From Onchidella celtica (lineage: Eukaryota > Mollusca > Gastropoda > Systellommatophora > Onchidiidae): DNA of 64,000 nucleotides. The DNA lies in contig OZ007571.1 in assembly GCA_963931925.1 (NCBI GenBank), positions 36,267,623-36,331,622 on the forward strand. Direction: 5' to 3'. Position 1 is the first letter of the stretch, and each line of letters opens with the position of its first letter. The notes beneath the pieces were generated by a model. The model saw only the letters and a program-made list of their open reading frames with translations. It searched no databases and was not told where the DNA came from. Made by a program: the position numbers and the translations under genes. Below, in pieces: positions 31,776-42,410 of this stretch.

Positions 31776-32173
31776 CGTCTTATTGTGACGAATACTTATC
31801 GGATGTTCCACTGTCTGAGTCCATTATAGAGAAAGTATATGATGATGAATTTTTTACCCATTACAAAGCTACACGCGCGGATGGGCATTTGCAACTTACT
31901 TTTTGCTCTGTCAAGTGTCTTGCAAAGGCCCTTTTTTCTGTTTCTCCAAAAGTATGTGTCCTTCGCAAACATTTTCATGGAGGCAGATTCTATTACGAGT
32001 GGTTGTTCACCAACACAGATGTCTACATTACGTGGACATCAACTCGTGATGAAATGAACCTGCACTATTGGGTGCCTGATCACTTTATTCCGGCTTATAT
32101 GGTGGCAAAAACAAGCCAGAACTACAGCTTGATTTCTCAATTGCCACTTCAAATAACGCTACCAATCTTTTGA
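31776..32173 (+). CDS. Possible terminal exon, unrecognised protein
   Basis: An open stretch of about 132 codons after a plausible acceptor (ACTGCCTCTAG ending at 31775), ending at a stop at 32171-32173. Residues include SYCDEYLSDVPLSESIIEKV, LTFCSVKCLAKALFSVS, HFHGGRFYYEWLFTNTDVYI and LHYWVPDHFIPAYMVAK. The composition is balanced, not low-complexity, and looks like real protein, but I do not recognise the family. The upstream exons are not identified. It may be a host gene end, a decayed gene or part of a DNA transposon. Confidence 0.4.
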
Positions 32174-33299
32174 AATGACATTACATCAGTGACGGGACTT
32201 TTGATTTGGAGGCATTTAAAATATTTATATTTCAATGACCGAGTATGTTTTTTTTTTGTTGTTGTAACCTTCTAGAGTTTTCATTCCTTTCAAACGCAGT
32301 TACATTTTCGGAGAAGGCGATTTCGTCTTGGCAAAATAATACTAGAAGACAGAACCTGTCTTTAGAAATTATTTTTACTAATTTTTATTTATCTCTGTAT
32401 ATTTTAGGTCGCTGGGTGCACTGTTTTGATCAAGTATTTTCAATTGGGGATATACCCTAACTGAAGTTTTTAACCTGTAAAGGTGTCCATTTTGTTATTT
32501 TCAAATGCATTGAAATCACATTTTGTTTCAGAACATGATTGTTTACGGTAGAGATAATAATAATAATAAAAAAATTTCAGAGAAAGAACAGTGTTTTTCT
32601 TTATTTTTGTGATATAATTATGTGACAGAATAGTTACTGGGGCTACCTTTTATCTCGTATGCTACCGTTTTCCATTGGTCTTACAGTATGTCACTGGCGC
32701 CACCAGACCAAAAAAAAACAAAACAAGTATAAATACAGTTTTAAAGTAGATTACATGTGACTTATTTTCATTGATAATTGTGAACTCTTCGTTTGCTTCT
32801 GAATTGAATTGATTGGTTATAATTTTAGAAATATTTCTTGGCAACCCATTATTTCCTTTGAATTTTCAGCATTTGATACTTTACTCGACCATGTCTTCCA
32901 ATATTCTTTTATACAATGTGGAGTCTCCAACATCATAAAATTTAAGAACTATCAAAAACAAGTGCGTATTGATTAGTTGCACTTTAAAGTTGGTAGTACC
33001 CGTGACAGTTTTTACCATATCTGGATTGGTTTTATTTCTTTAAGAAAAAAAAAAAAGAAAGGGAAAAAAAAGCTCATCAAGCCTGGAAAATCTTCCAACA
33101 CATCAGTGAATGATCAAGCTATTATAGTATTAACAAAAGTCATCATTGATGTCAGGAAACAATTTTGATTTTATGCATAACTGCTGTCCCAAAAAATGAC
33201 AGTTTTTGTGTGTGTGTGGGGGGGGGGGAGGGAGGGGCAACGACTATTGAAGACGCATTCAAAAAATTAATATCAATATGTTTTGCTATCTCTGTACAG
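32174..33299. other. Non-coding; likely 5' region and intron of the fucosyltransferase gene
   Basis: AT-rich, with poly(T) and poly(A) stretches, and TTGTGTGTGTGTGGGGGGGG near 33208-33228. The end is a good acceptor: TGTTTTGCTATCTCTGTACAG at 33279-33299. Confidence 0.55.
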
Positions 33300-35375
33300 A
33301 TGGAACGCAAGACCAGCCATATTGGAATACTCAAACGACGGGTCATCATACTTATGTTCATAGCCATCGTCTTAACCGTTTGGCTAGCCGTAGCAGTGTC
33401 CGACATCGGCAATACTCGTACAAAGTTCTTTGCCTTCTTTACCCGCATGAAGCTCTCTGAAACCAATCACAGAATTGACGGAAGAAGCAATGAACCAGCG
33501 GCGGACAAACACTTTGAAAGCATTGTGTCGCCACCTCCAGTCACGTCTTTATCAAGGTCGTCGGTGACAGAAACATTATCATCGTTAATTAGAACTACAA
33601 ACATGACAACAAAGGAGCTATACGCCCTTTACAACTTTGTAAAGAAAAACCACTTAATTCCTCCGTACACACCAGTGGATAAAGCAATCATGAGAGCCGA
33701 TTTATCACTGGCTCCAGATATATGTGAAGATTTAATACGATCTGGAGTCGGAACGGAGCCCTTTGTGACAGGAAAGGGTGAAAAGATCCCGAAAGAAAAC
33801 GGTATTGAATACAGACGGTACCCTTATTTGGAGCCTAAATCCAATCCCTTCTTCACGTCAGAATACGAAGCTTACATTCCATTCGACTCATCCACGTTTT
33901 ATCTTGGCCGATCAGACAGGGCGTCACCTGAGAAAAAGATCATTCTCTGGTGGCAGCACAAGATTCACCATGGGAAAATTCTTGGACTGGAACCTATGAG
34001 AGCGTGTCCGGATTTTCCTTGCGTGGTCACCACCAACAGAAACTACACAAATGAGAGTGCTGCCATGCTTGTCAACGGTAAGTGTTCAGTGACGTAAATA
34101 GGGGGGGGGGGGTGGATGGGAAAGCAGATGGGGTGCGTATACTGGGCGTCAAACTTGGGTGACCTATTCTTGTATAGTAGAATACTTTTCCTTTCCCACC
34201 CATCTATCCAATTCCATCCATCCATTCATATGTCTGCCATCCATCGATCCATCCATCCACCCTCCATTTCATTCCATCCATCCATCCGTCCCCCCACCCT
34301 TCCGTCCATCCATCCAGGCAGCTACCCATCCATACTCCAGGCCAACTCCAACCAGCCACTCGTCCTGTCAACTTGCAATAATTCCCAAATATCTACTATG
34401 CCACCAGCTCTATCGTTGTCCCATTCAGCTGTCCCCCGCCTACTATTTGTAAATGAACGTTTATTTATTATACCCACTAGTACATTTTGTATTTCTTTCC
34501 TTACATCAACAGGTCAGTTTGTCAACAGAGAAAACCCTCCCCGTCGTCGACCGGAGCAGGTGCTAATCTACTACCAGGTCGAGTCGCCTACATCTGCCTA
34601 CTGGTTCTTTGGCAATATTCTGACCAGCAACAGCGGCTGGGATCACATCTTCAACTGGACAATGTCCTACAGATTCGATTCGGACATTCTCTCCTTACAC
34701 GGCCTCGTCCGACTACGCCCCGAACCCAGATCACGTGACTATCACGCCGTCTTATCTCAGAAGAAAGGAAAAGTTGCCTGGTTGGTTTCAAACTGCAACA
34801 GTTTGTCTAAACGATCTGACTACGTGAAAGAACTACAAAAATATATTCAAATAGACATTTACGGTAAATGTGGCAAATTTGCATGCAAAAGGGTAGATGA
34901 CAAACATTGTTTAGAAAAACTTAGAAAAGAGTACAAATTTTACTTAGCATTTGAAAATTCAAATTGTCCCGACTACATGACAGAAAAGTTATATCGCTTT
35001 CTAGAAGACGATGTGGTAGTAATCGCCCGAGGTGATAACAGTTTTTACAGACAAATTCCTCGTGAACTGTTTTTAAACACTGCGGATTTCAAGTCGCCTA
35101 AAGAACTTGCAGATAGGTTATTGTATTTGGACTCCCATGATGAAGAATATATAAGTATGCTAAAGGAGAAGGGCAAGTATATCTCCATTTATGAAGATTG
35201 GCCCCTTACTAATATATCGCCAGTCTTTATAGAGTATCGATACGAGGCTGTTCCTATGTGTGAATTATGCCATCGGCTATGGAATTTGGACAAGTATGCA
35301 AAGACGATTCCAAGTATGAATGCATGGTTCCAGGATTCTCGGTACCAATGTCATGATCTATCAGATTTGCCGTGA
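33300..35375 (+). CDS. Alpha-1,3-fucosyltransferase (GT10), two coding exons
   Basis: Exons 33300-34077 and 34513-35375 join in phase to 546 codons. I chose the ATG at 33300 because it lies directly after an acceptor (ACAG at 33296-33299). It gives a short basic cytoplasmic tail and one transmembrane anchor at about residues 15-33 ([20 protein letters not shown]), the type II topology of Golgi fucosyltransferases. A Ser/Thr-rich stem follows. The GT10 N-terminal domain covers about 212-330 ([24 protein letters not shown]) and the C-terminal domain about 340-530 ([11 protein letters not shown] .. [19 protein letters not shown] near 400-420). The last is the donor-binding signature of alpha-1,3/1,4-fucosyltransferases. 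It transfers fucose from GDP-fucose to GlcNAc in N-glycans or Lewis-type glycans; which acceptor cannot be told from sequence. The frame is intact with no sign of decay. Confidence 0.93.
34078..34512 (+). other. Fucosyltransferase intron with CATC repeats
   Basis: Donor GTAAGT at 34078, acceptor TTCCTTACATCAACAG ending at 34512, phase 1. It contains a G-run (about 34101-34110) and an imperfect CATC array at about 34198-34320. The repeats keep a false open frame (34116 onward) running into exon 2. Confidence 0.88.
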
Positions 35376-36560
35376 ACTACTCCTACTCAAGTGTTCTGGT
35401 CCCCCTCGGAAAGGGGGGGGGGTGGTGGGAAGTGGGGGGTCCAGCAAGAAATGACACATTTCTTAGAATGTGATATCACTGCCACAGAGTCTCGTCTAAT
35501 CACAGGTGTTTGCCTTATCATGGAAATTGCAGAGCAACCCTCACCAGAGTAGATGTTCATACCAATTATGAAAATCTGTTACATGATTTCACTGAATTAA
35601 CCAATATTTACTTCGTGCTTTTCTCAATATTGAGGGGCAATAAAATGCCACTGAGCAGTAAAGAAATTAGTTTTCGCTGATATATCATATTATTAAAAAA
35701 AAAATAGAGGCAGGAGTAATTCATTGTGGTGCAATTTTGGCCCCTTTTTTGCTCGGCGCTACAGCCTAAATTACAGTTTCAACAATTGTAAAATTAATTT
35801 TCTTAAGTGTCAACTAATCCAGCCCAATCGCTTTTGTATCGACCGATTGTGTTGATTCAAGTTCCAGGTATTTTTAAATAAAAAGTTGTAAACATGTAAA
35901 ACACAGTGATCTTTGTTTTGGCTCCCTGTAGCAAGCCCCCCCGCGCCGGAAACGATATTAATAGGCGTTCACTTCCTTACGCCCAATTTCCCTACCGTGT
36001 CACAAATGACTGAGTAGTCCTCGGGAACGCATTGAATCTGTAGTAAGACTGTAAGTATGGGAAGCTTTTGTAGGCCAAAAAGAGAGAAAGAGATAGAATG
36101 GTGGGTTCACAGATTTATCCCGGATAATGCTGGGAACTTCATCTAGTATATATGGAAATGGATTTTTGATTGACATACACATTCCTGATAAGAGCGCAAT
36201 TGCACAAAACCGTTGAATTCACACCTTATCTCCTGTATGCGAGACTTGGAGAACGACTTTGTTGAGCGTAACAATCACACGCGGTATCTTCTGATAAATT
36301 GTTGGACCCATAAATAACATCCCTCCAGTATAGAAGACATGTTGAATTGGACAATCTGAGATTTTTTATATTATTTTTTTTTATCTGCCATTGTCCTTTG
36401 TAAGTGCATTTTCTTTTATACAGATAAGATTTTCCTCGAATATTTTCCTATGTTGAATGTCATTAGAGGGTGTTCTCTACTGCCTTTTTGTCATTCCAAT
36501 ATGTACATATATTTTAATGTTGAATTTGACAAATTGATGTTTATTGCTGCTTTTGTCTTT
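35376..36560. other. Fucosyltransferase 3' flank
   Basis: No further gene. A G-run is at 35408-35417. Candidate polyadenylation signals AATAAA occur near 35639 and 35877, so a 3' UTR of 260-520 bp is plausible. The rest is AT-rich with no recognisable feature. Confidence 0.55.
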
Positions 36561-36589
36561 TGTATAGTGTCTTTTCATATTTTTATGCC

Positions 36590-36733
36590 TCGGTGCCTAA
36601 TTCTAGTTTAGATTGGCACACACATATCTCAAATATCCATTTCGGAGACAGCCAGAGAATGTACTCACTACGCAAGTTAAGATCCTTTACTGTTGATAAA
36701 ACAATGATTGTCGTTTTCTACAAGAGCATCGAA
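36590..36733 (+). mobile_element. LINE fragment, post-RT segment
   Basis: Encodes SLDWHTHISNIHFGDSQRMY and LRKLRSFTVDKTMIVVFYKS, a stretch that in LINE proteins lies after the RT catalytic box. It is abruptly joined to a different RT piece that belongs earlier in a LINE protein, so it comes from a separate insertion. Confidence 0.6.
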
Positions 36734-38107
36734 ATTGATAATAAAAGAGTATGTGTTTTGGTTTTACTAGATTTATCAGCGGCTTTCGACACAATTGACC
36801 CTGAAATTTTACTAGAATGATTGGAAAAGTCATTTTTATTGTCAGGCACTGTTCTTATGTGGTTTAGATCTAGATCTTACCTGGGAAATAGATTTACATC
36901 GGTAAAAATTGGTAATGATGTGACAGATATGTTACCTCTAATTAAAGGTTCCTCAAGGTTTAGTTCTTGGTCCTATTCTTTTTACAATGTACACTCAAAG
37001 ACTCTCTACAATAATTTCTTTATATGCCCTCAATTATCACCTTTATGCTGACGATACTCAGCTGTATGGATTTACCACCATTGACAATGTACAAAGTCTT
37101 ATAGATAGAATCACCAGTTGTATTGATGATATAAGAAAATGGATGCTCAATAAAAAAAATTGAAACTAAACGAAGACAAGACTGAAGTCATATTTTTTCG
37201 TGGCAACTTATGTAATGAAATTGATAACGTCAGCATAAACATCAGTGGCCATGAAATTTTAGCCCAGACGGAAGTGAAAAATTTAGGAGTAATTTTAGAT
37301 CAAGATATGTCAATGAAATCCCACATAACTGTTCTTTGTAAAAACCTGTATTTTCAGTTAAGAAAAATAGGGAGCATTCGTAAATACCTGATTTCTGATA
37401 TCACCAAAACTTTGATAACATCACTTGTTCTGTCACGGCTTGATTACTGCAATTCATTATTAGCTGGCATAACAGAAGAAAACATACAGCAACTTCAAAG
37501 GGTACAAAATGCTGCTGCTAAAATAATTACTAAGAAACAAAAACATGATCACGTGACTCCTATTTTGAAGGAACTACATTGGCTCCCAGTGAAAGAACGC
37601 ATCACATATAAAATTTGCCTAACATGCTACAAGTGCTTTAACAACTTGTCCCCAGATTATCTATCCCAATTTTTAACACCTTATGTACCTTCAAGAGCAC
37701 TCAAATCATCGGGTGATATAACCACCCTTCTTAAACCTAAAGTAAACTGTAGGGCGTACGGCCAGAGCTCTTTCTCATATTTTGCCCCACTCATGTGGAA
37801 TAAGCTTCCGAAATCCACTAGAGAAGCTGAGAATTTGGAAACTTTCAAGAAACAGCTCAAAACAATTTTATTTTCATCATACTTTGAGCCGTGAGTAAAA
37901 ATCCAAGCTTGGCATCTGTGCGTGTGTGCGCGCGCATGTGGGTGTGTGGGCGTTGTATGTGTGTATTAATTGTGGTTGTGTGTGTGAGCTTTTATAAGGG
38001 TGTTCTGTATGCCTCCTCTATTTTAATTAAGAGTAGCATGTTTGATTTTTTGTAATTGTTTTACCCGTGTATTTTGACATGTTACTTCTGTAAAGCGCAT
38101 AGAGCAA
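36734..38107 (+). pseudogene. Decayed CR1/L2-group LINE, RT and 3' end
   Basis: RT block VLVLLDLSAAFDTIDPEIL at about 36750-36810, a catalytic [11 protein letters not shown] at about 37040-37070 in another frame, and an open C-terminal part at 37160-37894. That part has [57 protein letters not shown] and FAPLMWNKLP, typical of CR1/L2/Rex1-like LINEs. At least two frame changes and a stop break the coding. The 5' half is missing, as in most dead LINE copies. The 3' end near 38073-38107 carries the tail TTCTGTAAAGCGCATAGAGC shared with 15673. Confidence 0.85.
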
Positions 38108-38769
38108 TGCCAGAGAAAGTGACAAGAACAAAATTAACTAGACAGTCATCAAGAAAACGTGCAACATGCGGGGCATTGTATTTTTCAGTTTTGTCCATCT
38201 GTACTCAACTGTTTTGTATGAAGAAACTGCGAGAATCTATGAAGACAAAATCCCATTGATTACATCCATGTCAGTCTCTTTCTTCACTCGAAATGAACCG
38301 GAAAGAAGAGATTCAAGGGCGATAAACAGGCGAAATACTTGCATTTTTGTGTGTGTATGTGTTGCTCTCCCTTTTCGCGAGTACAGGAATGATCACCACA
38401 ATAAATTGGATTTCTCATTATAGATTTTGAGAGCAGAAGAATAAACCCATGTTCAATAAATTTTAACACATTCCAAATTTCGTTTCGCAAATCTTTTTAT
38501 CTATTTTATTTTATTTTTACTGGCTGCTTGGGGGGGGGGGGGGGGGGGGGAGGAGGAAGATCCTGAAGCATCAAGAAATAAAGAAATCTTCTGTGCAGTT
38601 TCATGAACGCTTGAACGATCTTTTTAAATGTCCCAAAAATATCGAGGGTACTTTCAAGAAGTGCACATTTTTGTTTATATGTCTGTGACGCTACAGAATA
38701 ATCCTGGGCATTTCTTACTCGGTCCACACAACAATGAAGACGTGTGCAATACCGTCAGACAAGCCACAG
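38108..38769. other. Non-coding interval
   Basis: Includes a 20-base G-run (38531-38550). No supported gene. ORFs such as 38166-38423 lack recognisable features. Confidence 0.55.
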
Positions 38770-38935
38770 ACCCACTGCAAAGACCTCCTCACAGTAGACA
38801 AGAACAGAAACTGAAATGGTATATCCATATCACAAGAACTGATGACCTCTTAAAAATTGCTGGGCAGAAGAATAGGAGGCAGACAGAGGAAGAAATGGTC
38901 TGACAACAGATTCACTGAATAGACCCAAAAATGCT
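38770..38935 (+). pseudogene. Decayed LINE C-terminal fragment
   Basis: SRQEQKLKWYIHITRTDDLL resembles the common LINE C-terminal 'KLKWYGHVTR' block. A frame later comes GRQRKKWSDNRFTE, matching the 'GRQRKRWxDNIxEWT' block. The two lie in different frames and a stop follows, so it is an old remnant of a different LINE type from 36734-38107. Confidence 0.6.
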
Positions 38936-41870
38936 AGCCTTCGGCACATCATCGACACAAACGAGGAGAGAATTGGCGTGTTCATCATCACACCGCCCCC
39001 CCCCCCACCCCCTAAACCAGTAACACTAACAGCAATAATGCCTATGTCAGCCCGTGTCTGATATATATATAAACAAAATTTCTTACAATAATCGAAATAA
39101 CCAGATTTAACCTTTCTTAAGTTTTAAAATATGAAAACCGGGCAGTCCTCATGCAAATAGCCCTAACTCTATGGGAGTGTTTAAAGGGGGACATGTTGAA
39201 CAGTGAGAATATAATCAGGAAACGTACATGGAGGCGGCGACATAGCCGGATATAGGGATAGAATATATATGGAAGTGTATCATGAATTTGATCCATAGTG
39301 GAATGCTTTTGCGTTTCAATATTGTTGTGAAATCAAATCATGCTCTTGTTTCCCGTGGAATAAATACGTTTTAATTACCTGTACATTTCTGCCCTTTTAA
39401 AACGAGATATTAGGCCTATAGCTCTTCAATTTATATTTCACTCAGGAAAAAAAACCGAAAATACATTTTGAAGATCTTTGAAAAACAACAACCAAAACCG
39501 TTATACACAGCGTTCATACAGTCAAAACAGACTTTTTATTTACACTGTAACCATTTTATTCTTTTTGTTAGATGCAAAATGTCAATTAGAAATGTCTAAT
39601 TTTATAGGAGAGTTAACGATAAATATAGAACACAATTCATTATATTCTATTACAGCAAACTGACGGTGTTTCTTGCCTACAAATCATATACTAAAGTAAT
39701 GTCGAACAAACAACAAACAGGCGCGCAACATAAAACAACAGAAAGCGCTGTGGAAATGTAGAGTTATAAAATGATCAAACTGTGATGAACAGAGAAGAAA
39801 AAGTTTGGAGGACACAGTATTAAAATACAAAACATCAACAACAAAAAAACAAAACAAAAAACCTCGGGCTCTTTTCGGCGCTTGTGTTGTAGAGTTAACA
39901 ACATAATCCAGGCAACTGGAAAAAACAAAAAAACCCTAACTTATTGAAATAAAATCAAGGGACGTTACCATTCTTTTCACTATATTTTAATTTCTTCGAT
40001 TGCTTCCCTTGAAATGAGCCTTGGGGGACTTAATTCTTAACCATTAACCATTTGCAGAGTTGCTTCCCTTACCATAGATCCTATGCCAGTTACTGAACTT
40101 ACTCTCTCAGGGAAATTGTACTTGTGCATGTCCAAACGCTTCAAACGGACTCAGACAGAACAAACAGACAGATAGACACATTTCTGCGAACTTATCGGCG
40201 AAAATGCGAGTGTCTCGCTTTGTGTGCTTGAGTATGATGTATAGGGGAGCGTTTTCTCACTTTAAAAAAAGAAAAGAAATAAAGAAATTGTGAGGCTTAT
40301 GGAAGTCTGTGTTATTCAACGTTATACTGAAGTTAACAGAACAGAAGCTTGACATAAGCATAGGCCAGATTTCATTAGTAATTACCAGATTCAGATTTGA
40401 CCCGTAGTCTGTACAACGTTACAGTAGGCGTCTTACAGTCGCTTGGCCCTGCTGGCAAGGTCTATGGACAACGGGCCTCCCCTCCCTCCCCTTGTCGCTA
40501 TGTGAGGCTTAGCCGGTCCCGACATTGTAGTTTCAATACCATTAACCGCGCCTGACTGCTTACATTTAACCCTATGAAGTCCACTGGCCGACAGAACAAG
40601 GCCTTATTGTCCCTAATTTTAACGGCCATACCCCCCAGTAAAATGTTTGTCTTCCGCCTGCCTACCCGCGGCACGAATCAACCGCTGATGGGCCGTGGCG
40701 GGGCTACTGGAGGCTAGGGGTGTAGGTGGAGGTGAGGGTGGGGAGGAGAGGAGGGAGTCCTCCTAGTAAAGTGTAAGCAATCTGCAGCTACAATGAATGT
40801 TGCCTTGGGGGAGAGGGGTGGGGGGGGGGGGGGCGGCAAAAAATTCATCGCTAAAATGGAGTGAATTTTCTTTTTTTGGGGGGGGGGGGGAGGGGGCGAG
40901 AAATTGCCAGTTGGTTTAAAGTGTTATGATTTTTATAAGGAAACGCAACAACTGACTATCATATCAAGCAAGATCAAAGCTTTTTTTTTTTTTACAGGTG
41001 ACCGCTACGTTTCAATGAACATTATTCCCGGCTTCAAGTCATCAGATAATAATTAGGCAAAGAGAGATTCCTAGGTTACCAGTGCACTGAATCGTCTATT
41101 TGGCTTCGGTTTCGTCTTGGACTTGAACCCGAGACATGGAATACCGAGGCGGACCAGTCTTTCTTTCATTACAATTTTCCTTAATGTTCAGTCCAAAGGC
41201 TGGAGATTGGACATGTCAACTGACCACTGTGGCAAATCTGGACTTTCCCCTCTGTGCCAGACGAACCCAGGACAGTGAAATATGAACTGGACTAAACGTG
41301 AGAGCTCAGTGGGAAAAAAGGGGTACAGAATGGGCTGCTGTTGCAAAATAAGGGGATGTTTTCGGTTGAGTGCACCGGAAGGTGTCCTTCCACGTGATAG
41401 AGTTATGTGCTTGAGTGCACGCGCATTGTGCAGGGTCGTGTCCCGCCGTCAGACGCCGGATCAAGAGGGGAGGGTGGGGACACACGAGGGGTCAGAAAGG
41501 GCCGTCCACGCTTGAGCTGTGATTAGAGGATCAGTTCTCCTCTTCTCTCCCCCCCCCCCCCGCCTCCTACAGTCACACACCAGACACTTAGTGTTTCCAA
41601 TGCGTGAAGATTTCCTGTCATAGAGCAACTGTTATAATCTCCCAGGATACAAGAGTTCCCACTCCAGCACGGGCGGACAACTCACCACACGACCTGACCA
41701 CATTAGCACACATTGTGAGTACGTCGCCGTCAGTCAACACAGTGTCGAGATCACTGTACTAGGGAAATCGCAGTTGACACAAGAGGAATTATTAGACGTC
41801 ATTTCTTCGGTGTGTGTTTGGGACCTTTGCATTTCTGGTTGTTTTTGGACGAAGTCAGACAACAGCAATG
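38936..41870. other. Non-coding interval with G-runs
   Basis: No gene supported. It holds a C-run near 38996-39008, AT-rich stretches, and G-runs at 40815-40831 and 40878-40890. A more GC-rich part (40440-40760) shows no open frame with family features. Confidence 0.55.
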
Positions 41871-41875
41871 ACAGC

Positions 41876-41907
<32 letters not shown>

Positions 41908-42410
41908 AATCATTTGATTCAGTGCCAGAAAAACTCAAACTGACTGCATGTTCTTGCCTTTGTGTATGTATTAGAGTATGCTTGTGTATGTGTGTATGTG
42001 TGTGTGTGTGTGTGTGTATGCAAGTGTGTGTGAGAAACCAGGGAATACGCCATGAAACCTACCCAATGCAGTGTACTTGCTCACTTTAAGTTTTCCTGTT
42101 CAATTTGTTACCTACCCACCCTCTTTTTTTTTTTCAGTTTGGAATAATAAAAAAGAATTATCTTACGTATTTCCAGCTATGTATGTTTTAATATTTTTTT
42201 TGTACATGTATTGTTCAAATATTTTCCAAATGGAGTAGACTCTAGTTTGTAAAAATTCTGAAATTGCCTTGTAAAAAGAAGTGGGGGGGGGGGGGGGGAC
42301 AATGAAAGCTAGATCAGAATACAGGAGTTTGTGAAATTCATTGAGCTTGATCTAGAAACCCAGCCTTCGGCTGAGAGAGAGAGAGAGAGAGAGAGAGAAA
42401 GAAAGAGAGT
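41871..42410. repeat. Short simple repeats: (CAA)n, (TG)n, G-run, (GA)n
   Basis: ACAACAACA at about 41876-41908, TGTGTG at about 41990-42032, a G-run at 42283-42298 and GAGAGA at about 42374-42405, all plus strand. Ordinary microsatellites; the frame 41814-42089 through them is a by-product. Confidence 0.8.

Noticed and set aside
33165-33299. Upstream ATG for the fucosyltransferase
   Set aside because: The added residues include a Gly run from a G-homopolymer and are separated from the gene by a strong acceptor just before the ATG at 33300.
34116-34512. A single 419-codon fucosyltransferase frame starting in the intron
   Set aside because: The first part is translated CATC repeat; good donor and acceptor sites and the GT10 domain support splicing from 34077 to 34513.
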